Assembly: GCA_016208645.1 (NCBI GenBank)
Contig: JACQXP010000216.1
Coordinates: 1-6,740 of the forward strand
Source: Candidatus Methylomirabilota bacterium
GTDB lineage: Bacteria > Methylomirabilota > Methylomirabilia > Methylomirabilales > 2-02-FULL-66-22
Direction of reading: 5' to 3'
Length of the DNA stretch: 6,740 nucleotides
The first letter of the stretch is position 1; the number at the start of each line of letters is the position of its first letter. A program made the position numbers and the translations under genes. The notes below the pieces were generated by a model. The model was not told the origin of the DNA, did not search any database, and saw only the letters and a program-made list of their open reading frames with translations. Positions 5,157 through 6,740 of the stretch are shown here, one piece after another.

Positions 5157-5203
5157 ATCTTGAGCTAATCTCGGGTACACTTCCTTCTACGAGGCGAACC
5201 AGA

Positions 5204-6685
5204 GTGCAGGCGATGCTGATCCGACTCACTGGCCCAGAGCGGGGCTGGGTCGAGGTGTTTGAGGAGGACCTCGTCCGCCTGGGGACGCATCCAACCAATG
5301 ACATTGTGGTGGATGCGGAGCGCTGGCCGATGGTGATCCCCTTCCATGCCGATATCCACCAGAAGGATGGGACGTTCCTGCTGGTAGACAGCTCTTTCGC
5401 AGGGCTGTGGGTGAATGGCCGGAAAGTCTCGGAGGCGTTTCTCGCGGATCGCGACACGCTCCAGCTCGGAGAGGGGGGCCCCCAGTTCCGGTTCCGTCTT
5501 TGTCCGGAACGCGATGGCCGAAGGCCGTTTCCCGCTATAGTCTCCGACTCGCGGGCTATCGCGCGAGCTCGCGGCGAGGCGCCCCTCGTCTCTGCTACGG
5601 ATTTCGTGCGGCACCTGGCCCTGGCCCTGGTGCGGGAGGCGTCGTGGTCTGCCCGGGCCGCGGTGGCCGGCATCCTTCTCGTGGTGCTGGCGTTCCTGGT
5701 GCTTGTCCCGATATTCCTCATCCGGGGACATCGGGTCACGCAGCAGACCCAACAGGCGGTGAGGCTTGGGGAAGAGCGGCAGCGACTGCGATCGGCTCTC
5801 GAGGCCACCGAGACCAAGCTCAAACATCTGGAATTGGAGCGGGTCGCTGCGGAGCGCATCATCGCCCGCTACAGCGGTGGCGTCGCATTCATCCAGGGTG
5901 CCCTGGGGTTTAGGGACTCCACCGGGCGGCCGCTCCGGTTCCTGGGGACAGATGAACGGGGTCAACCCATCCGTGATCCGTCGGGACGGCCTATGCTCTC
6001 CCCGGATGGAAAGGGTCCTGTGGCGACGACGCCCTTCACAGGCTCCGCCTTCCTGGTGAGCCGGGACGGGAAGATCCTGACGAACCGGCATGTTGCGGAG
6101 CCGTGGCGAGATGAGGAGGATTTCCTACCTTTACTTACAGCAGGTTACACTCCAGAGCTAAGATTGTTTCGAGCCTTTTTTCCCGGACTTCTGGAGGCGG
6201 TGCCCCTGACGGTATTGGCCATTGCTCCCGACGCCGACGTGGCCCTGCTTCACGCATCCTTGGGCCGAGTGCGGTTGCCGGTCCTGCAACTGGACCGGAC
6301 CGGGCGTGACGCCGCGCCTGGGCGTCCCGTGGTCCTCTTGGGGTATCCGGCGGGCATTGAGGCGCTCTTGGCGAAGGCCGACGCCAAGGCGCTGAAGGAG
6401 TTGATGGCTGGGGAAGTTCCGGATGTGTACCGGCTGGCAGACATCATGGCGGTACGAGGCTTGATTCGACCGTCCGCCACCCAGGGGCACCTGAGTGATG
6501 TCCAGTCGCATCAACTCACCTACGATGCCCAGACCGCCATTGGCGGGAGCGGTGGCCCCCTCCTCGGCGCATCCGGGCGGGTCATTGGGATCAACTATGC
6601 CATCCTGGAACGCTTTTCCGGATCGAACTTCGGGGTTCCGATTCACTTCGGCCTCTCCCTGCTGCAGAAGGCCGCTGCGCGCTAA
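5204..6685 (+). CDS. Membrane-anchored FHA-domain serine protease (trypsin/HtrA-like, no PDZ)
   Basis: This 493-residue protein has three parts. Residues 1-100 resemble a forkhead-associated (FHA) domain: VRLGTHPTNDI, then FHADI, VNGRKV and DTLQLG strands in the right order. One transmembrane helix lies at about 152-174, followed by a charged coiled coil at about 178-222. Residues 275-490 are a chymotrypsin-fold protease with His296 (LTNRHVA), Asp345 (DADVALL) and nucleophile Ser449 (GGSGGPL), all in the usual spacing. The FHA end should be cytoplasmic and the protease outside the membrane, by analogy with other signal-anchored proteases. No PDZ domain follows. Between coiled coil and protease (236-272) are four AspXXGlyXPro-like turns. 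Start: the GTG at 5204 has GAGG nine bases upstream; the ATG at 5213 would shorten the protein by three residues. It probably cleaves envelope proteins in response to a cytoplasmic cue, but substrate and signal are unknown. Confidence 0.88.
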   Translation: MQAMLIRLTGPERGWVEVFEEDLVRLGTHPTNDIVVDAERWPMVIPFHADIHQKDGTFLLVDSSFAGLWVNGRKVSEAFLADRDTLQLGEGGPQFRFRLCPERDGRRPFPAIVSDSRAIARARGEAPLVSATDFVRHLALALVREASWSARAAVAGILLVVLAFLVLVPIFLIRGHRVTQQTQQAVRLGEERQRLRSALEATETKLKHLELERVAAERIIARYSGGVAFIQGALGFRDSTGRPLRFLGTDERGQPIRDPSGRPMLSPDGKGPVATTPFTGSAFLVSRDGKILTNRHVAEPWRDEEDFLPLLTAGYTPELRLFRAFFPGLLEAVPLTVLAIAPDADVALLHASLGRVRLPVLQLDRTGRDAAPGRPVVLLGYPAGIEALLAKADAKALKELMAGEVPDVYRLADIMAVRGLIRPSATQGHLSDVQSHQLTYDAQTAIGGSGGPLLGASGRVIGINYAILERFSGSNFGVPIHFGLSLLQKAAAR

Positions 6686-6740
6686 CCCGCGTTCCTCTCG
6701 ATTGTGATGAGATTTCAGTTGCTGGCTGTATCGTGCAGCA

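Noticed and set aside
4861..5163. Plus-strand frame of 100 codons within the repeats
   Set aside because: It is made almost wholly of the repeated DNA and has no ribosome-binding site or conserved features. The period of 140 shifts frame between copies.
4536..5180. Minus-strand frame of 214 codons across the repeats
   Set aside because: It is antisense to the coiled-coil gene, then runs through both 140-bp copies in different frames. There is no ribosome-binding site at its candidate starts. A decayed gene in 4706-4862 cannot be excluded but is not supported.
5160..5181. Promoter for the FHA-protease gene (TTGAGC with TACACT)
   Set aside because: The two hexamers are only 10 bp apart, too close for a sigma-70 promoter, and no better pair was found in 5157-5203.
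5107..6091. Minus-strand open frames opposite the FHA-protease gene
   Set aside because: They are Arg/Ser rich antisense frames without domains, while the plus strand encodes a protein with clear motifs throughout.
6686..6740. Sequence after the FHA-protease stop
   Set aside because: No hairpin with a T-run, gene start or RNA gene could be made out in these 55 bases.

Overview
The window is GC-rich bacterial DNA with dense, tightly packed genes that all lie on the plus strand. Third codon positions are strongly G/C. The style (a NitT/TauT-type ABC importer with two different permeases, beside a type II haloacid dehalogenase) would suit a soil, sediment or groundwater bacterium, for example a Rokubacteria/Methylomirabilota-like or proteobacterial lineage. 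No marker gene is present, so that placement is a guess.

Positions 2-2623 hold an ABC import operon: the C-terminal end of a substrate-binding protein, permease 1, the ATPase (sharing one base with permease 1) and permease 2 (12 bp further on). A strong GC hairpin sits between the binding-protein gene and permease 1. Positions 2733-3401 encode a complete L-2-haloacid dehalogenase of the HAD superfamily with every known catalytic residue in place. It follows a 109-bp spacer containing three TTGGTCA boxes. The simplest reading is an uptake-plus-dehalogenation unit for a small organic acid, but the transporter's substrate cannot be read from sequence.

Positions 3402-4140 begin with a perfect 10-bp hairpin, followed by a near-consensus sigma-70 promoter (TTGACA-N17-TATGCT). 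The promoter drives a small exported protein of unknown function and, through an ATGA overlap, a 47-residue microprotein. Positions 4274-4705 encode a coiled-coil protein with a very basic tail. Positions 4706-5203 carry no convincing gene. They include two perfect 140-bp tandem repeats, each able to form several hairpins, two of which interlock as a possible H-type pseudoknot.

Positions 5204-6685 encode a complete membrane protein: an N-terminal FHA-like domain, one transmembrane helix, a short coiled coil and a trypsin/HtrA-like serine protease domain with an intact His-Asp-Ser triad but no PDZ domain. Its FHA domain appears to lack the usual phosphothreonine-contacting residues. The most unusual parts of the window are this FHA-membrane-protease fusion, the structured 140-bp repeat just upstream of it, and the exported-protein/microprotein pair. 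None of these can be called a described system from sequence alone.
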